Assembly (NCBI GenBank): GCA_017304475.1 | Contig: JAFKKV010000051.1 | Location: forward strand, 1 to 37,415 | Reading direction: 5' to 3' | DNA: 37,415 nt | Origin: Hyphomicrobiales bacterium | GTDB lineage: Bacteria; Pseudomonadota; Alphaproteobacteria; Rhizobiales; Phreatobacteraceae | The notes under the pieces: generated by a model | The model's database searches: none | What the model was told of the DNA's origin: nothing | The model's input: the letters and a program-made list of their open reading frames with translations, nothing else | Position numbers and translations under genes: made by a program | Shown: in pieces, positions 1 through 8,598 of the stretch | Layout of the letters: every line of letters starts with the position of its first letter | Numbering within the stretch: position 1 is the first letter of the stretch

Positions 1-3000
1 CGGCCGGCGGTGGCGGCGGCGGCGGCGCGGGCGGCACCGGCGGCAGCGGTGGCGACTTCGGCGGCGGTGGCGGCGGTACCAATAGCGGATCTGCGGGCGT
101 CGGTGGGTTCGGCGGCGGCGGCGGCGGCGGCGGCTATGGCACCACGGGTGGTGCTGGTGGTTTCGGCGGCGGCGGCGGCGGCGGCGGCGTTAATGGAGAC
201 GGTGGCAGCGGCGGCACAGGCGGCGGAAACGGCGCCGGCTACAATGGCGGCATTCGAGGCGGCGGCGGCGGTGGCGCCGGCTTCGGCGGCGCGATCTTCG
301 TGCGCGATGGTGCCTCTCTGAACATCTCCGGCTCCGGTACGTTCAGCGGCGGCGGCGCCGCCGGCGGCGCCGGGGGCAGTGTCGGGGGTGGCGATGGTGC
401 CGCGGCAGGCTCCGACCTGTTCCTGGCGAACGGAACCACCACGTTCAATCCCACGGGCACGCTGACCTTCAACGGAACGATCGGCGATGCCAGCGCGTCG
501 AGCGTGCCGACCGGCCAGGGTTTCGTCGCGGGCAGCGGCCCGGGAGCCGCCATCGTCATCGCCGGCGGCACGGTCGTGCTGAACGGCGCCAATACCTATG
601 GGGGTGGCACGACGCTCTCCGGCGGCGTGACGGTGGCGGGCAATGCATCGGCCTTCGGCCCGGGCATTGTGACCTTTGACGGCGGCACCCTCAAGGCCGG
701 CGCCGCTGGCCTGACGATTGGCAACGAGATCCTGCTCGCGGCGGGCGGCGGCACGGTGGATAGCGCCGGCCAGACGCTGACGCTGTCAGGAACCATCGAC
801 GGCAAGGCCGCGGAACTGACCAAGACCGGCGCCGGAACGCTGGTCCTGAGCGGCGCCAACTCCTATTCCGGGACCACCCGCCTGACCCAGGGCACGCTGC
901 GCCTCGCGAACGACCTGGCGCTCGGCACCAGCACGCTGGTGACCACCGGCTCGGTGGTCGATTACGCCGCCGGCGTCAGCATTGCCAACACGATCGTGAT
1001 CCAGAGCAACACCACGCAGTTTCAGGTGCTGACCGGGACGGCGACGCAGGTTGGCGAGGTGCAGCAATCCGGTGGGGCGCGTCCTCTGGAGAAGATCGGC
1101 GACGGCACGCTCATCGTCCATCAGCTTTCCAATACCGGCACGACGACGGTTTCGGCCGGCACTTTGCAGGGCGGCGCGGCCTATGCCTTCGGCATGCAGA
1201 GCGCCTATGTGGTCACGTCGGGCGCGATCCTCGATCTCGGTGGTTTTGACCAGGCGATCGGCTCGCTCGCCGGTGCCGGCACCGTCACCAATGGCGGCCC
1301 CGATGCCGCCACCTTGCGGCTCGTCGGCACGTCCAATGCCAGCACGACCTTTTCCGGGGTGATCCGCGACGGTGCGAGCCCGCTGGCTCTCGAACTGGAT
1401 ATGCTGGGAACCCTGACCCTGACCGGCGTCAACACCTATACCGGCGGCACGCGGATCTGCGACTGCTCGACGCTGCAGATCGGCAGTGGCGGCATGACCG
1501 GCTCGATATCGGGCGACGTGGTCAATTATGGCACCCTCGTTTTCAACCGGTCCAACATCTACCAGTTCGACGGCATCATCTCGGGGGACGGAACGATCCG
1601 CCAGATCGGCGCCGGCCGGACGGTCCTGACCGGCGATTCCAGCGTTTTCGATGGCACGACCAAGGTCGAGGCCGGCACGCTTTCGGTCCTGGGCAAGCTT
1701 GGCGGCACGCTGAACGTGCTTTCGGGCGGCACGCTGATCGGGACCGGCACGGTCGGCAATACCGCAATTGCCGCCGGCGGCACGCTGGCGCCCGGCAATG
1801 GAGGAGGGATGCTGACGGTCCAGGGCAACCTGACCTTCGCGGCGGGATCGACCTACCGGGTCGACATCGCCTCGGCCGGGGTGAGCCTCGCCCATGTCAG
1901 CGGGACGGCGGCGCTTGCCGGCGCCGTCGTGGCGAATTTCGCGCCGGGCGCCTCGATCGTGCGGCAATATACCATTCTCGACGCGACCGGTGGCATCAGC
2001 GGTGGGTTCGATCCAAGTGCCGTCGCCAACTTGCCGGCGGGCCTCAAGGCGACCGTCAGTTCTGACAGCAATCACGCCTATCTGAACCTCGACATTGCCT
2101 ATTCCGGCCTGCCCAGAAACCAGCAGAACGTCGCCGACGGGATCGGCGCCTCCTTCCGCGGCACTGGCAGCCTTCCCCTGATCTTCGCAGCGCTGACGCC
2201 GGGCGGCCTGACGGTCGCTTCCGGCGAGGTGGCGACCGGAACCCAGCAAAGCGCCTTCAACGGCGCGAGCCTGTTCCTCAACCTGATGCTCGACCCCATG
2301 GCCGGCGCCCGCGGCGCCACCGCCTCCGCGCCCGGCTCGTCGCTTATCGAAATGTCCGACCTGTCGGCCGGACCGACGCCGGCCGCCCGCGTCGAGGCCG
2401 GCTGGAGCGTCTGGACCAAGGCCTTCGGACAGGCCGGCCGTACCGCCTCGGATGCCGGCCTCGGCGCGGCCGGCAGCGCGTCCTCGGTGTTCGGGGTTGC
2501 CGCCGGCGCCGACAAGCGGATTGCGGCCGACACGCTGGTCGGCTTCGCGCTGGCCGGCGGCGGCAGTTCCTTCGGCGGGCGCGGCAGCGCCAGCGGCGAC
2601 TTCTTCCAGGCGGGCCTCTACGGCTCGACCCGGCTTGGCGAGGGCTATCTGTCGGCGGCGCTCGCTTATGGCTGGAACCGCTTCGAGGTGACGCGCCAGG
2701 TCGGTTTGGGCGGGGCCGCCGAGACCTATATGTCGTCGCCGGTCGCCCATACCTTCGGCGGCCGCCTCGAGGCGGGCCGCCGCTTCGGCACGCGCGCCTT
2801 CGCCTGGACACCCTATGCGGCGGTCGAGGCCATCGGCTATTCGGCTTCGGCCTATGCCGAGCGCTTCACGGCGCCGGCCACCGGCGTGTTTGCGCTCAGC
2901 TACGCGGGCAAGACATCGGGCACCTTGCGCACCGAACTGGGCCTTCGCCTCGACAGCCTGACGCCGCTCGCGCCCGGGGCTGATCTGCTGACCTTCGGCC

Positions 3001-3239
3001 GGCTCGCCTATGCCTATCAGGCCGGGACCCAGCGCTCCATCGACGCAGCCTTTCAGACGCTGGCCAATTCCGGCTTCGCGGTCTTCGGAGCGCGCCCCTC
3101 GGCTCACACCGCGCTCGCTTCGTTCGGCGCCGAGGCGCGGTTTGCCGGCGGCACGCGGGTGACCACCTCGCTCGACGCCGAACTCGGCGATCGCCACCGC
3201 TCGATCCGGGCCAATCTGGGGCTGCGGCACAGCTGGTAG
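1..3239 (+). CDS. Autotransporter (type V secretion), 5' end outside window
   Basis: The reading frame is open from the first full codon (position 3), so the start lies upstream and the protein is truncated here. Bases 1-300 encode an almost pure glycine-rich stretch (runs of Gly with Ala, Ser, Thr, Phe, Tyr, Asn). Next come passenger-associated repeats of the type 'LTKTGAGTLVLSGANSYSG', 'LEKIGDGTLIV' and 'GTLTLTGVNTYTGGT', typical of a surface beta-helix, between about 540 and 1850. From about 2390 to the stop, the sequence 'GWSVWTKAFGQ' opens a roughly 280-residue autotransporter beta-barrel rich in alternating aromatic and small residues. It ends in Trp, whereas outer-membrane barrels more often end in Phe. 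The protein is probably secreted through or anchored in the outer membrane. The passenger's role (adhesion, aggregation) cannot be told from sequence. Confidence 0.9.
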   Translation, partial: AGGGGGGGAGGTGGSGGDFGGGGGGTNSGSAGVGGFGGGGGGGGYGTTGGAGGFGGGGGGGGVNGDGGSGGTGGGNGAGYNGGIRGGGGGGAGFGGAIFVRDGASLNISGSGTFSGGGAAGGAGGSVGGGDGAAAGSDLFLANGTTTFNPTGTLTFNGTIGDASASSVPTGQGFVAGSGPGAAIVIAGGTVVLNGANTYGGGTTLSGGVTVAGNASAFGPGIVTFDGGTLKAGAAGLTIGNEILLAAGGGTVDSAGQTLTLSGTIDGKAAELTKTGAGTLVLSGANSYSGTTRLTQGTLRLANDLALGTSTLVTTGSVVDYAAGVSIANTIVIQSNTTQFQVLTGTATQVGEVQQSGGARPLEKIGDGTLIVHQLSNTGTTTVSAGTLQGGAAYAFGMQSAYVVTSGAILDLGGFDQAIGSLAGAGTVTNGGPDAATLRLVGTSNASTTFSGVIRDGASPLALELDMLGTLTLTGVNTYTGGTRICDCSTLQIGSGGMTGSISGDVVNYGTLVFNRSNIYQFDGIISGDGTIRQIGAGRTVLTGDSSVFDGTTKVEAGTLSVLGKLGGTLNVLSGGTLIGTGTVGNTAIAAGGTLAPGNGGGMLTVQGNLTFAAGSTYRVDIASAGVSLAHVSGTAALAGAVVANFAPGASIVRQYTILDATGGISGGFDPSAVANLPAGLKATVSSDSNHAYLNLDIAYSGLPRNQQNVADGIGASFRGTGSLPLIFAALTPGGLTVASGEVATGTQQSAFNGASLFLNLMLDPMAGARGATASAPGSSLIEMSDLSAGPTPAARVEAGWSVWTKAFGQAGRTASDAGLGAAGSASSVFGVAAGADKRIAADTLVGFALAGGGSSFGGRGSASGDFFQAGLYGSTRLGEGYLSAALAYGWNRFEVTRQVGLGGAAETYMSSPVAHTFGGRLEAGRRFGTRAFAWTPYAAVEAIGYSASAYAERFTAPATGVFALSYAGKTSGTLRTELGLRLDSLTPLAPGADLLTFGRLAYAYQAGTQRSIDAAFQTLANSGFAVFGARPSAHTALASFGAEARFAGGTRVTTSLDAELGDRHRSIRANLGLRHSW

Positions 3240-3244
3240 GGGCG

Positions 3245-3285
3245 GGCGCCGGAAGAGGCGACGACCCGGCCGTCGCCGGGCGCCT
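3245..3285. terminator. Possible hairpin between convergent genes
   Basis: GGCGACG at 3257-3263 and CGTCGCC at 3271-3277 form a perfect 7-bp stem with a 7-base loop. GGCGCC on both sides can extend it. It sits between the autotransporter stop and the convergent ABC ATPase stop. There is no T-run, so a role as an intrinsic terminator is only plausible. Confidence 0.35.
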
Positions 3286-3292
3286 TCGTCCG

Positions 3293-4096
3293 TTAGTGAA
3301 TCGTCGAGAGAAAGGCCTTCAGGCGCGCGCTCGGCTGCTCGCCGAAGAACTGCTCGGGCGGGCCTTCATAGTCGACCGCGCCGTTCTCCATCAGCATCAC
3401 CCGATCGGAGACCTGCCGCGCGAAGCTCATCTCGTGCGTCACGATGATCATGGTCATTCCCGACTTCGCCAGCTCGGCGATGACGGTCAGCACTTCGCCC
3501 GTGGTCTCGGGATCGAGCGCGCTGGTCGGCTCGTCGAACAGCATGAGTTCCGGATCCATGGCCAGCGCCCGCGCGATCGCGGCGCGCTGCTGCTGGCCGC
3601 CGGACAGCTTCGAAGGGAAGGCATTGGCCTTCTCGGCGAGGCCGACGCGCTCCAGCAGTTCCAGCGCCCGGCGCTCCGCCTGCTGGCGCGGCTGGCCGAG
3701 CACCATGACCGGAGCCTCGATGATGTTCTCCAGGACGGTCATGTGCCAGAACAGGTTGAACTGCTGAAACACCATGCCGATCCGGCGCCGCTGCGCGACG
3801 ATCCGGCGATTGTTGAGCGGCACCAGCTTGCCGCCACGGGTTTCCTCATAGCCGATCAGCGCGTCGCCGACATAGATCCGCCCCGCCTGGTAGGTCTCGA
3901 GCTGGTTGATGCAGCGCAGGAACGTGCTCTTGCCCGAGCCCGAAGGGCCGATGATCGAGGTGACCTTGCCGCGCTCGACCGACAGGTCGACGCCCCTCAA
4001 CACCTGATGATTGCCGAACCACTTTTCGACCTTTTCGGCGCGGACCAGCGCCGCCGGGGCCGCCGCCGGCGCGTTTGTCGCCATGGCCATGCTCAT
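3293..4096 (-). CDS. Polar amino acid-type ABC transporter, ATP-binding subunit
   Basis: A 267-residue ATPase that powers import by the adjacent permease. It has Walker A GPSGSGKST (residues 50-58), Q-loop 'VFQQFNLF' (about 109-116), the signature LSGGQ (164-168), Walker B 'LMLFDEP' (184-190) and the switch His221. The GlnQ/HisP-type features 'LRCINQLE' and 'EMSFARQVSDRV' place it in the polar amino acid uptake family. Its ATG overlaps the permease stop as ATGA (4093-4096), so the two are translationally coupled. It is the last gene of a leftward unit of SDR, binding protein, permease and ATPase. The family also imports opines, ectoine and other zwitterions, so the substrate need not be a standard amino acid. 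Confidence 0.93.
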   Translation of the reverse strand: MSMAMATNAPAAAPAALVRAEKVEKWFGNHQVLRGVDLSVERGKVTSIIGPSGSGKSTFLRCINQLETYQAGRIYVGDALIGYEETRGGKLVPLNNRRIVAQRRRIGMVFQQFNLFWHMTVLENIIEAPVMVLGQPRQQAERRALELLERVGLAEKANAFPSKLSGGQQQRAAIARALAMDPELMLFDEPTSALDPETTGEVLTVIAELAKSGMTMIIVTHEMSFARQVSDRVMLMENGAVDYEGPPEQFFGEQPSARLKAFLSTIH

Positions 4097-4878
4097 CTCC
4101 GCTCGGTTGTGGGTCTCGGCCCGGCTCGCAGATAGACGGCGACGCTCTGTCCCCAGTTGCGGACCGGCTCGTCCAGCTCATGGGCGCGCAGCCTGGTCTC
4201 GATGACGCCCTGGATGAAGTTCCAGACGGTGGTCAGCAGGAGGTAGGTGATGGAGACGACGACCAGCAGTTCGAACGTCTTGAAGGTGGTCGCCGACATG
4301 CTCTCGGTAAGCTGGAAGATCTCCTGGACGCCGATGACGCTGGCGAGCGAGGTCGTCTTCAGGATGTGGTTGAAGTCATTGCCCAGCGGCGGGATGATGA
4401 CCCGCGCGGCCTGCGGCAGGACGATCCGCCGCGTCACCAGCAGCCCGCCCATGCCGAGCGACTTGGCGGCCTCGACCTGGCCGCGCGCCACGGCCTGGAT
4501 GCCGTTGCGCACGATCTCCGCCATATAGGCGCCTTCGTGGATGCCGAGCCCGATCACCGCCGCCTGGAACGAGGCGGAGATCGTCAGGCCGGCAATGGTC
4601 AGGTCGGCGAAGCGGAAGAACCCCGCCGCCGCCAGCCCGGAAAAGAAGAAGACCAGCAGGACGAGGACGGGGATGCCGCGGATCAGCCAGACATAGAAGC
4701 CGCAGGCCCAGCTGATCGGCTTGAACCGCGACAGCCGGCCGAACCCCACGACGATGCCGATGACCAGACCCAGCAGCATCGCCAGCACGGCCATCACGAC
4801 GGTCTTGCCGAGGGCCAGCAGATAGAGTTCGCCGGGATTGGTCAGCCGGTCCCAGAAGAATGACCAGTCGAACCCCAT
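4093..4878 (-). CDS. Polar amino acid-type ABC transporter, permease subunit
   Basis: A 261-residue inner-membrane permease of the HisM/GlnP type. It has several hydrophobic segments (for example residues 20-45, 58-90 and 205-230). The cytoplasmic EAA loop that contacts the ATPase reads 'VEAAKSLGMGG', preceded by 'EIVRNGIQAVARGQ'. The start lies one base past the binding-protein stop, and the end overlaps the ATPase start by four bases, so this is a tight operon. Only one permease gene is present, so the pore is probably a homodimer. Family systems with two different permeases also exist. Confidence 0.92.
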   Translation of the reverse strand: MGFDWSFFWDRLTNPGELYLLALGKTVVMAVLAMLLGLVIGIVVGFGRLSRFKPISWACGFYVWLIRGIPVLVLLVFFFSGLAAAGFFRFADLTIAGLTISASFQAAVIGLGIHEGAYMAEIVRNGIQAVARGQVEAAKSLGMGGLLVTRRIVLPQAARVIIPPLGNDFNHILKTTSLASVIGVQEIFQLTESMSATTFKTFELLVVVSITYLLLTTVWNFIQGVIETRLRAHELDEPVRNWGQSVAVYLRAGPRPTTERR

Positions 4879-4879
4879 C

Positions 4880-5749
4880 TCAGAGTTCCGAGCCCTGCAT
4901 GTTCCACTTCTCGATGAGAGCCTTGTAGGTGCCGTCGGCGACGATCGTATCGAAGCTCCGCTTCATCGCGTCATGCAGCGCGGTATTGCCCTTCTGCAGG
5001 CCGATGCCGGTGAGAATGAGCCCGAAGGGGTCGCCCTCGGGACGGAAATCGTTCGGCCTCAGCCCGATATAATAGGAGGCGGCCGTCGTGGTGGTGCCGA
5101 GCACCTCGATCTGGCCGGCCGCGAGCTGCTGGAACGTGTCGGTGGTCGTCGGCAGCACCACCAGGTTGATTTCGGGGCGGCCCGCCGCCTTCAGCCGGGC
5201 ATTGGCCTCGATGGCGAGATTGTGGATGGTCGTGCCGTTGGGCACGGCCATCTTCCTGCCCGAGAGGTCGTCGAGCGAGCTGGCCCGCAATGTGCTGCCC
5301 TTGGTCGTGACGATCCGCTGGCCGGTGCGCGAAAACGGGATCATGTCGATGATCTCGAGGCGTTCCGGGCGGATGAACAGTTCCTGCATCAGGGCGTCGC
5401 ATTGCCGGGCCTGCAGGGCCGGGACGAGGCCGACGAATTTGAGCTGGACCCAGTTGACCCTCAGCCCCATGCGCTTGGCGATTTCCGTGCCGAGTTCGAC
5501 CTCGAAGCCGGTCGGCCGCTGCTGGGTGTCGTGAAAGGCCCGCGGCGGATTATCGATCGTCGCGCAATAGGCAATGCTGCCTTTGGCGGCGAGCTCCGCA
5601 GGTGGCGCGACCGGGGGCTGGGCGAGGGCGGCGATCATGCCCCCCGGAACCAAGGCCACGCCGAGAAAGGTCGCGGCGATAACGGCCCGGCGGCTCACCA
5701 GGGTGCGGAGCCGTCCGAGCCGATCTGAATGCCGAGTCTTGCGTTCCAT
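4880..5749 (-). CDS. ABC transporter substrate-binding protein (family 3, polar amino acid type)
   Basis: A 289-residue exported binding protein. The ATG at 5749 was chosen because GAGGGGAGA stands just upstream and a signal peptide follows. The same frame stays open for more than 300 further codons upstream, but that stretch is antisense to the SDR gene and is not coding. The N-terminus carries Arg20-Arg21 before a hydrophobic stretch ending in 'AALAQ', so export could be Tat or Sec, with cleavage near residue 43. The mature part shows the family-3 pattern 'PPRAFHD..QRPTGFEVELGTEIAKRMG', then 'MIPFSRTGQRIVT' and a C-terminal 'YKALIEKWNM'. It delivers an unknown ligand to the adjacent permease. 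Confidence 0.9.
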   Translation of the reverse strand: MERKTRHSDRLGRLRTLVSRRAVIAATFLGVALVPGGMIAALAQPPVAPPAELAAKGSIAYCATIDNPPRAFHDTQQRPTGFEVELGTEIAKRMGLRVNWVQLKFVGLVPALQARQCDALMQELFIRPERLEIIDMIPFSRTGQRIVTTKGSTLRASSLDDLSGRKMAVPNGTTIHNLAIEANARLKAAGRPEINLVVLPTTTDTFQQLAAGQIEVLGTTTTAASYYIGLRPNDFRPEGDPFGLILTGIGLQKGNTALHDAMKRSFDTIVADGTYKALIEKWNMQGSEL

Positions 5750-5833
5750 CGTCGATATCTCCCCTCTTGTCGCATCGTCGTGCCGTCGATCCCCCAGGCG
5801 TTCCGCCGTCCCCGGCCAGGCGAGGGACGCCGA

Positions 5834-5867
5834 CGATAATGTTGTCGGGGGTGATCGAATATGTTCG
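5834..5867. promoter_or_regulatory. Candidate regulator half-sites upstream of the ABC binding protein
   Basis: Read on the minus strand, this 161-bp SDR-binding-protein gap contains CAACATTATCG (5844-5834) and CGAACATATTCGAT (5867-5854). Both resemble the arm AACATTATTCGA of the inverted repeat between the SDR and DeoR genes. They may be extra binding sites for the same DeoR-type regulator. The match is by eye and imperfect. Confidence 0.4.
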
Positions 5868-5910
5868 TTTTGTCGGGCGGCCGTCACCTCAGCGCCGAGC
5901 CGCCGCGGCG

Positions 5911-6708
5911 TCAGGTCATATAGACACCGCCGGTGACGTTGATGCCTTGACCGGTCATGAATCGTGCCTGGTGTGAGCAAAGGAAGACCACGACATCGGC
6001 GACGTCTTCCGGCTCCTCGAGGCGCCCGAGCGGGGTCTGGGCGACGTAGTCGGCCACCACCTGCTCCGGTGTCGTCTGCCGCAAGGTCGCCTCCCAGACG
6101 ATCTCGCGCGATTGCATCCCGGTCTTCACGAAGCCGGGGCATACCGCATTGACCCGGATGCCGCGTGGCGCAAGCTCCCGCGCGAGCGCCTGGGTCCAGC
6201 CGAGAACGGCGAATTTGGAGGCCGAGTAATGAGCCAGGAGCGGCGCGCCGACCTTCGCGGCCAGCGAGGCCGTATTGACGATACAGCCGGCGCCTTGCGC
6301 CACGAAATGCCGCGCGGCGACCTGGTTCGTCAGGAAGACGCCACGTGCATTGACGTCGAAATTGAAGTCCCAGTCCTCGTCGGTGAGCGCGAGCGCATGT
6401 TGCATGGTCGACACCCCGGCATTGGCGACGAGGATGTCGCAGCCGCCGAGTGTTTCGAGCGCGCTCGACCAGGCCGCTTCGACCGAAGCCCTGTGCCGGA
6501 CGTCGACGGCGAGGGCGACGGTGTCGCGGCCAATTTCGGCGGCCGCCTCGCGGGCTGCATCGAGGTCGAGATCGGCGATCGCAACCCGGACTCCCTGGTC
6601 GACGAGCGCGGTTGCGATGGCGCGTCCGATGCCGGCGGCGCCGCCCGTGACGACGGCGCGCTTGCTCGCCAATTCGGCGAGGACCGGACGGACGGCGGCA
6701 GTCGGCAT
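5911..6708 (-). CDS. Short-chain dehydrogenase/reductase (SDR)
   Basis: A 265-residue classical SDR. The NAD(P)-binding motif TGGAAGIG is at 21-28. Asp46 after the second strand favours NAD over NADP. NAG is at 96-98, followed by catalytic Ser148, Tyr161 and Lys165 (YSASK). The start at 6708 was preferred over an in-frame ATG at 6768 because AGGGGAG lies just upstream, and because the earlier start would lie inside an inverted repeat. It heads the leftward unit, 161 bp before the ABC binding protein. In this setting it probably oxidises or reduces a polyol, sugar or hydroxy acid intermediate of the same pathway. The substrate is unknown. Confidence 0.9.
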   Translation of the reverse strand: MPTAAVRPVLAELASKRAVVTGGAAGIGRAIATALVDQGVRVAIADLDLDAAREAAAEIGRDTVALAVDVRHRASVEAAWSSALETLGGCDILVANAGVSTMQHALALTDEDWDFNFDVNARGVFLTNQVAARHFVAQGAGCIVNTASLAAKVGAPLLAHYSASKFAVLGWTQALARELAPRGIRVNAVCPGFVKTGMQSREIVWEATLRQTTPEQVVADYVAQTPLGRLEEPEDVADVVVFLCSHQARFMTGQGINVTGGVYMT

Positions 6709-6742
6709 GATGGGCTCCCCTGAATTGGATGGCACTAGATAG

Positions 6743-6780
6743 CAAACATTATTCGACATCAAGAACAAAAATAATGTTTG
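6743..6780. promoter_or_regulatory. Perfect 11-bp inverted repeat, candidate DeoR operator
   Basis: CAAACATTATT (6743-6753) and AATAATGTTTG (6770-6780) are exact reverse complements with a 16-base AT-rich spacer. The element lies between the divergent SDR start (6708) and the DeoR start (about 6840). It is well placed to control both arms and to allow autoregulation. The binding protein is inferred from position only. Confidence 0.7.
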
Positions 6781-6839
6781 AAAATGTGCGATATCCAGCT
6801 ATGAGATTGGGGCGCTTGCTGTGTCGCCACGGATTCCGA

Positions 6840-7700
6840 ATGCACGATCACGACAAACCCGCCGGTCACGGCGAGCCTCAGCTGGCTCGGGAGCGCGATC
6901 GTGCGCGGCTGCTCAGCCGGGGACGGCACGCGCGCATTCTCGAGCTGCTCGCCGCGGCGGGGTCGGTGACCGTCAGCGCGCTGGCGGCCGAGCTCGACGT
7001 TTCCGACATGACGATCCGCCGTGACCTGCTGGAACTGGAGGGCGACGGACGCCTGAGGCGGATCCACGGCGGAGCCGTTCCGGCGGAGAGCCTGCCGCCG
7101 GTCTCGATGGACAGCGAGGAGCCGAGCTTCGACGCGCGCCTGCGGCAGCGCCGAGAGGCCAAGGAGGCGATCGCCGCTGCCGCCGCCGACATCGTCGCGC
7201 GCTATCGCACCATCGCGCTCGACGTCGGGACGACCACTTTTCTGATGGCGAGCCATCTGAAGGCTCTGCCGCATGCCAGGATCTTCACCAACAGCCTGCG
7301 GATCGCCGCGGCGCTGGATGGCGCCGCGCCCGATGTCTATGTCGCCGGAGGGCGCGTCCGCGGCGACGAGATGTCGACCTTCGGGCCCTCGGCAACAGCC
7401 CAGTTCGAGGCCTTGTGGTTCGACGTGGCTGTGATCGGCGTCTCCGGGATCACCGCTGAGGGCCTGTTCGACTATTCGTTCGAGGACGCGGATATGAAGC
7501 GGGTCTACCTGCGCCGGTCCGGGCTCAAGATCGTCGTCTGCGACAGCGCCAAGTTTCAGCGGATGTCGCTGGTTCATCTTGCTCCGCTGTCGGACGTCAA
7601 CGTCCTCGTCACCGATGCCGAGCCTCCGGAGAGGCTGGCGGCCGTGCTGGCCGCGTCGCGTGTCGAGGTGCGCATCGCCAAGTCCCCCGCCGGCGCATGA
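6840..7700 (+). CDS. DeoR-family transcriptional regulator
   Basis: A 286-residue regulator. The N-terminal DeoR helix-turn-helix spans about residues 29-80, with 'VTVSALAAELDVSDMTIRRDLLELEGDGRLRRIHGGA', abridged here to its key parts TVSALAAELDVSD, MTIRRDL and RIHGGA. The C-terminal sensor domain has the sugar-phosphate-binding pattern 'LDVGTTT', 'IFTNSLRIAAAL' and 'GGRVRGDEMSTFGPSA'. DeoR proteins usually sense a phosphorylated intermediate, which fits the FGGY kinase two genes downstream. The start is uncertain: in-frame ATGs also occur at 6774 and 6801, and none has a strong ribosome-binding site. I chose 6840 because it leaves the 6743-6780 inverted repeat outside the gene. Confidence 0.9.
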   Translation: MHDHDKPAGHGEPQLARERDRARLLSRGRHARILELLAAAGSVTVSALAAELDVSDMTIRRDLLELEGDGRLRRIHGGAVPAESLPPVSMDSEEPSFDARLRQRREAKEAIAAAAADIVARYRTIALDVGTTTFLMASHLKALPHARIFTNSLRIAAALDGAAPDVYVAGGRVRGDEMSTFGPSATAQFEALWFDVAVIGVSGITAEGLFDYSFEDADMKRVYLRRSGLKIVVCDSAKFQRMSLVHLAPLSDVNVLVTDAEPPERLAAVLAASRVEVRIAKSPAGA

Positions 7701-7739
7701 CGGCAGGCGCATCGGTTCGCATTGCAGGAGAAGGTTTCC

Positions 7740-8540
7740 ATGGTTTTCGCGTGTTTCGGCAACAAGAAGAAGGTCGTCATCTCCATGGCCCATATCGGGG
7801 CCTTGCCGGGGACGCCGCTCTATGATGCCGACGGCGGCATGAACAAGCTGATCGACGGCGTCCTGGCCGATGTCGCGGCTCTTCAGGCCGGCGGCGTCGA
7901 CGCCATCATGTTCGGCAACGAGAACGACCGCCCCTATGTGTTCAAGGCCTCCGTCGAAGGCGTGGCGGCGATGACGGCGATCGTCCAGGCGGTCAAGCCG
8001 GAACTGAAGGTGCCGTTCGGCGTCAACTATCTCTGGGATCCGATCGCCAGCGTCGGCATCGGCGCGGTCACCGGGGCGAGCTTCGTGCGCGAGATCTTCA
8101 CCGGCCTGTTCGCCTCCGACATGGGGCTGTGGCAGCCCGATTGCGCGGCCGCCTCGCGCCTGCGCAGCAATCTGCGCCGCGACGACATGAAGCTGCTCTT
8201 CAACATCAATGCCGAATTCGCCCATTCGCTCGACCAGCGGCCGATCGAGCTGAGGGCCAGGAGCGCGGTCTTCTCGTCAATGGCCGACGCCATCCTGGTG
8301 TCCGGCCCGATCACCGGCCAGCCGGCCGACCAGTCGCATCTGCGCAGCGTCTGCGAGGCGGTCGGCAATGTGCCGATCTTCGCCAATACCGGCGTCAATA
8401 TCGACAATATCAAGGACATTTTCTCGATGGCCAGCGGGGTCGTCATCGGCACCCATTTCAAGGTCGACGGGATCACCTGGAACGCGGTCGACGGCGACCG
8501 GGTCAAGCGTTTCATGGATGTCGTCTCGGCCCTGCGCTGA
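7740..8540 (+). CDS. BtpA/SgcQ family TIM-barrel protein
   Basis: A 266-residue protein starting at 7740, with AGGAG eight bases upstream. The opening 'KKVVISMAHIGALPGTPLYD', with 'GVDAIMFGNENDRPY', 'PFGVNYLWDP', 'EIFTGLFASDMGLW', 'ADAILVSGPITG' and 'VPIFANTGVN..NI', matches the BtpA/SgcQ family. One member was linked to photosystem I stability in cyanobacteria. Most members, such as SgcQ, sit in sugar-catabolism operons with no proven reaction. The fold resembles phosphate-binding TIM barrels. Between a DeoR regulator and a sugar kinase, it is likely a lyase, hydrolase or epimerase acting on the phosphorylated substrate. That reaction is inferred, not shown. Confidence 0.88.
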   Translation: MVFACFGNKKKVVISMAHIGALPGTPLYDADGGMNKLIDGVLADVAALQAGGVDAIMFGNENDRPYVFKASVEGVAAMTAIVQAVKPELKVPFGVNYLWDPIASVGIGAVTGASFVREIFTGLFASDMGLWQPDCAAASRLRSNLRRDDMKLLFNINAEFAHSLDQRPIELRARSAVFSSMADAILVSGPITGQPADQSHLRSVCEAVGNVPIFANTGVNIDNIKDIFSMASGVVIGTHFKVDGITWNAVDGDRVKRFMDVVSALR

Positions 8541-8598
8541 GGCGCCGGCGACTGGCGCGGCGAGGGGACGGGTAAGGGCAAATTCGGCGGCAAGCGAC

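Noticed and set aside
1..300. Dense GGC repeats that look like a tandem-repeat array or CRISPR-like region
   Set aside because: The spacing is codon-based and no constant repeat/spacer unit exists. It is the glycine-rich coding part of the autotransporter.
786..3230. Long minus-strand open frame (814 codons) opposite the autotransporter
   Set aside because: It is antisense to a clear autotransporter, has no domains and is rich in Arg/Gly/Ala as expected for a shadow in high-GC DNA.
5750..6745. N-terminal extension of the ABC binding protein by about 330 codons
   Set aside because: It is antisense to the SDR gene's other frame and Arg-rich. A good ribosome-binding site and signal peptide mark the start at 5749.
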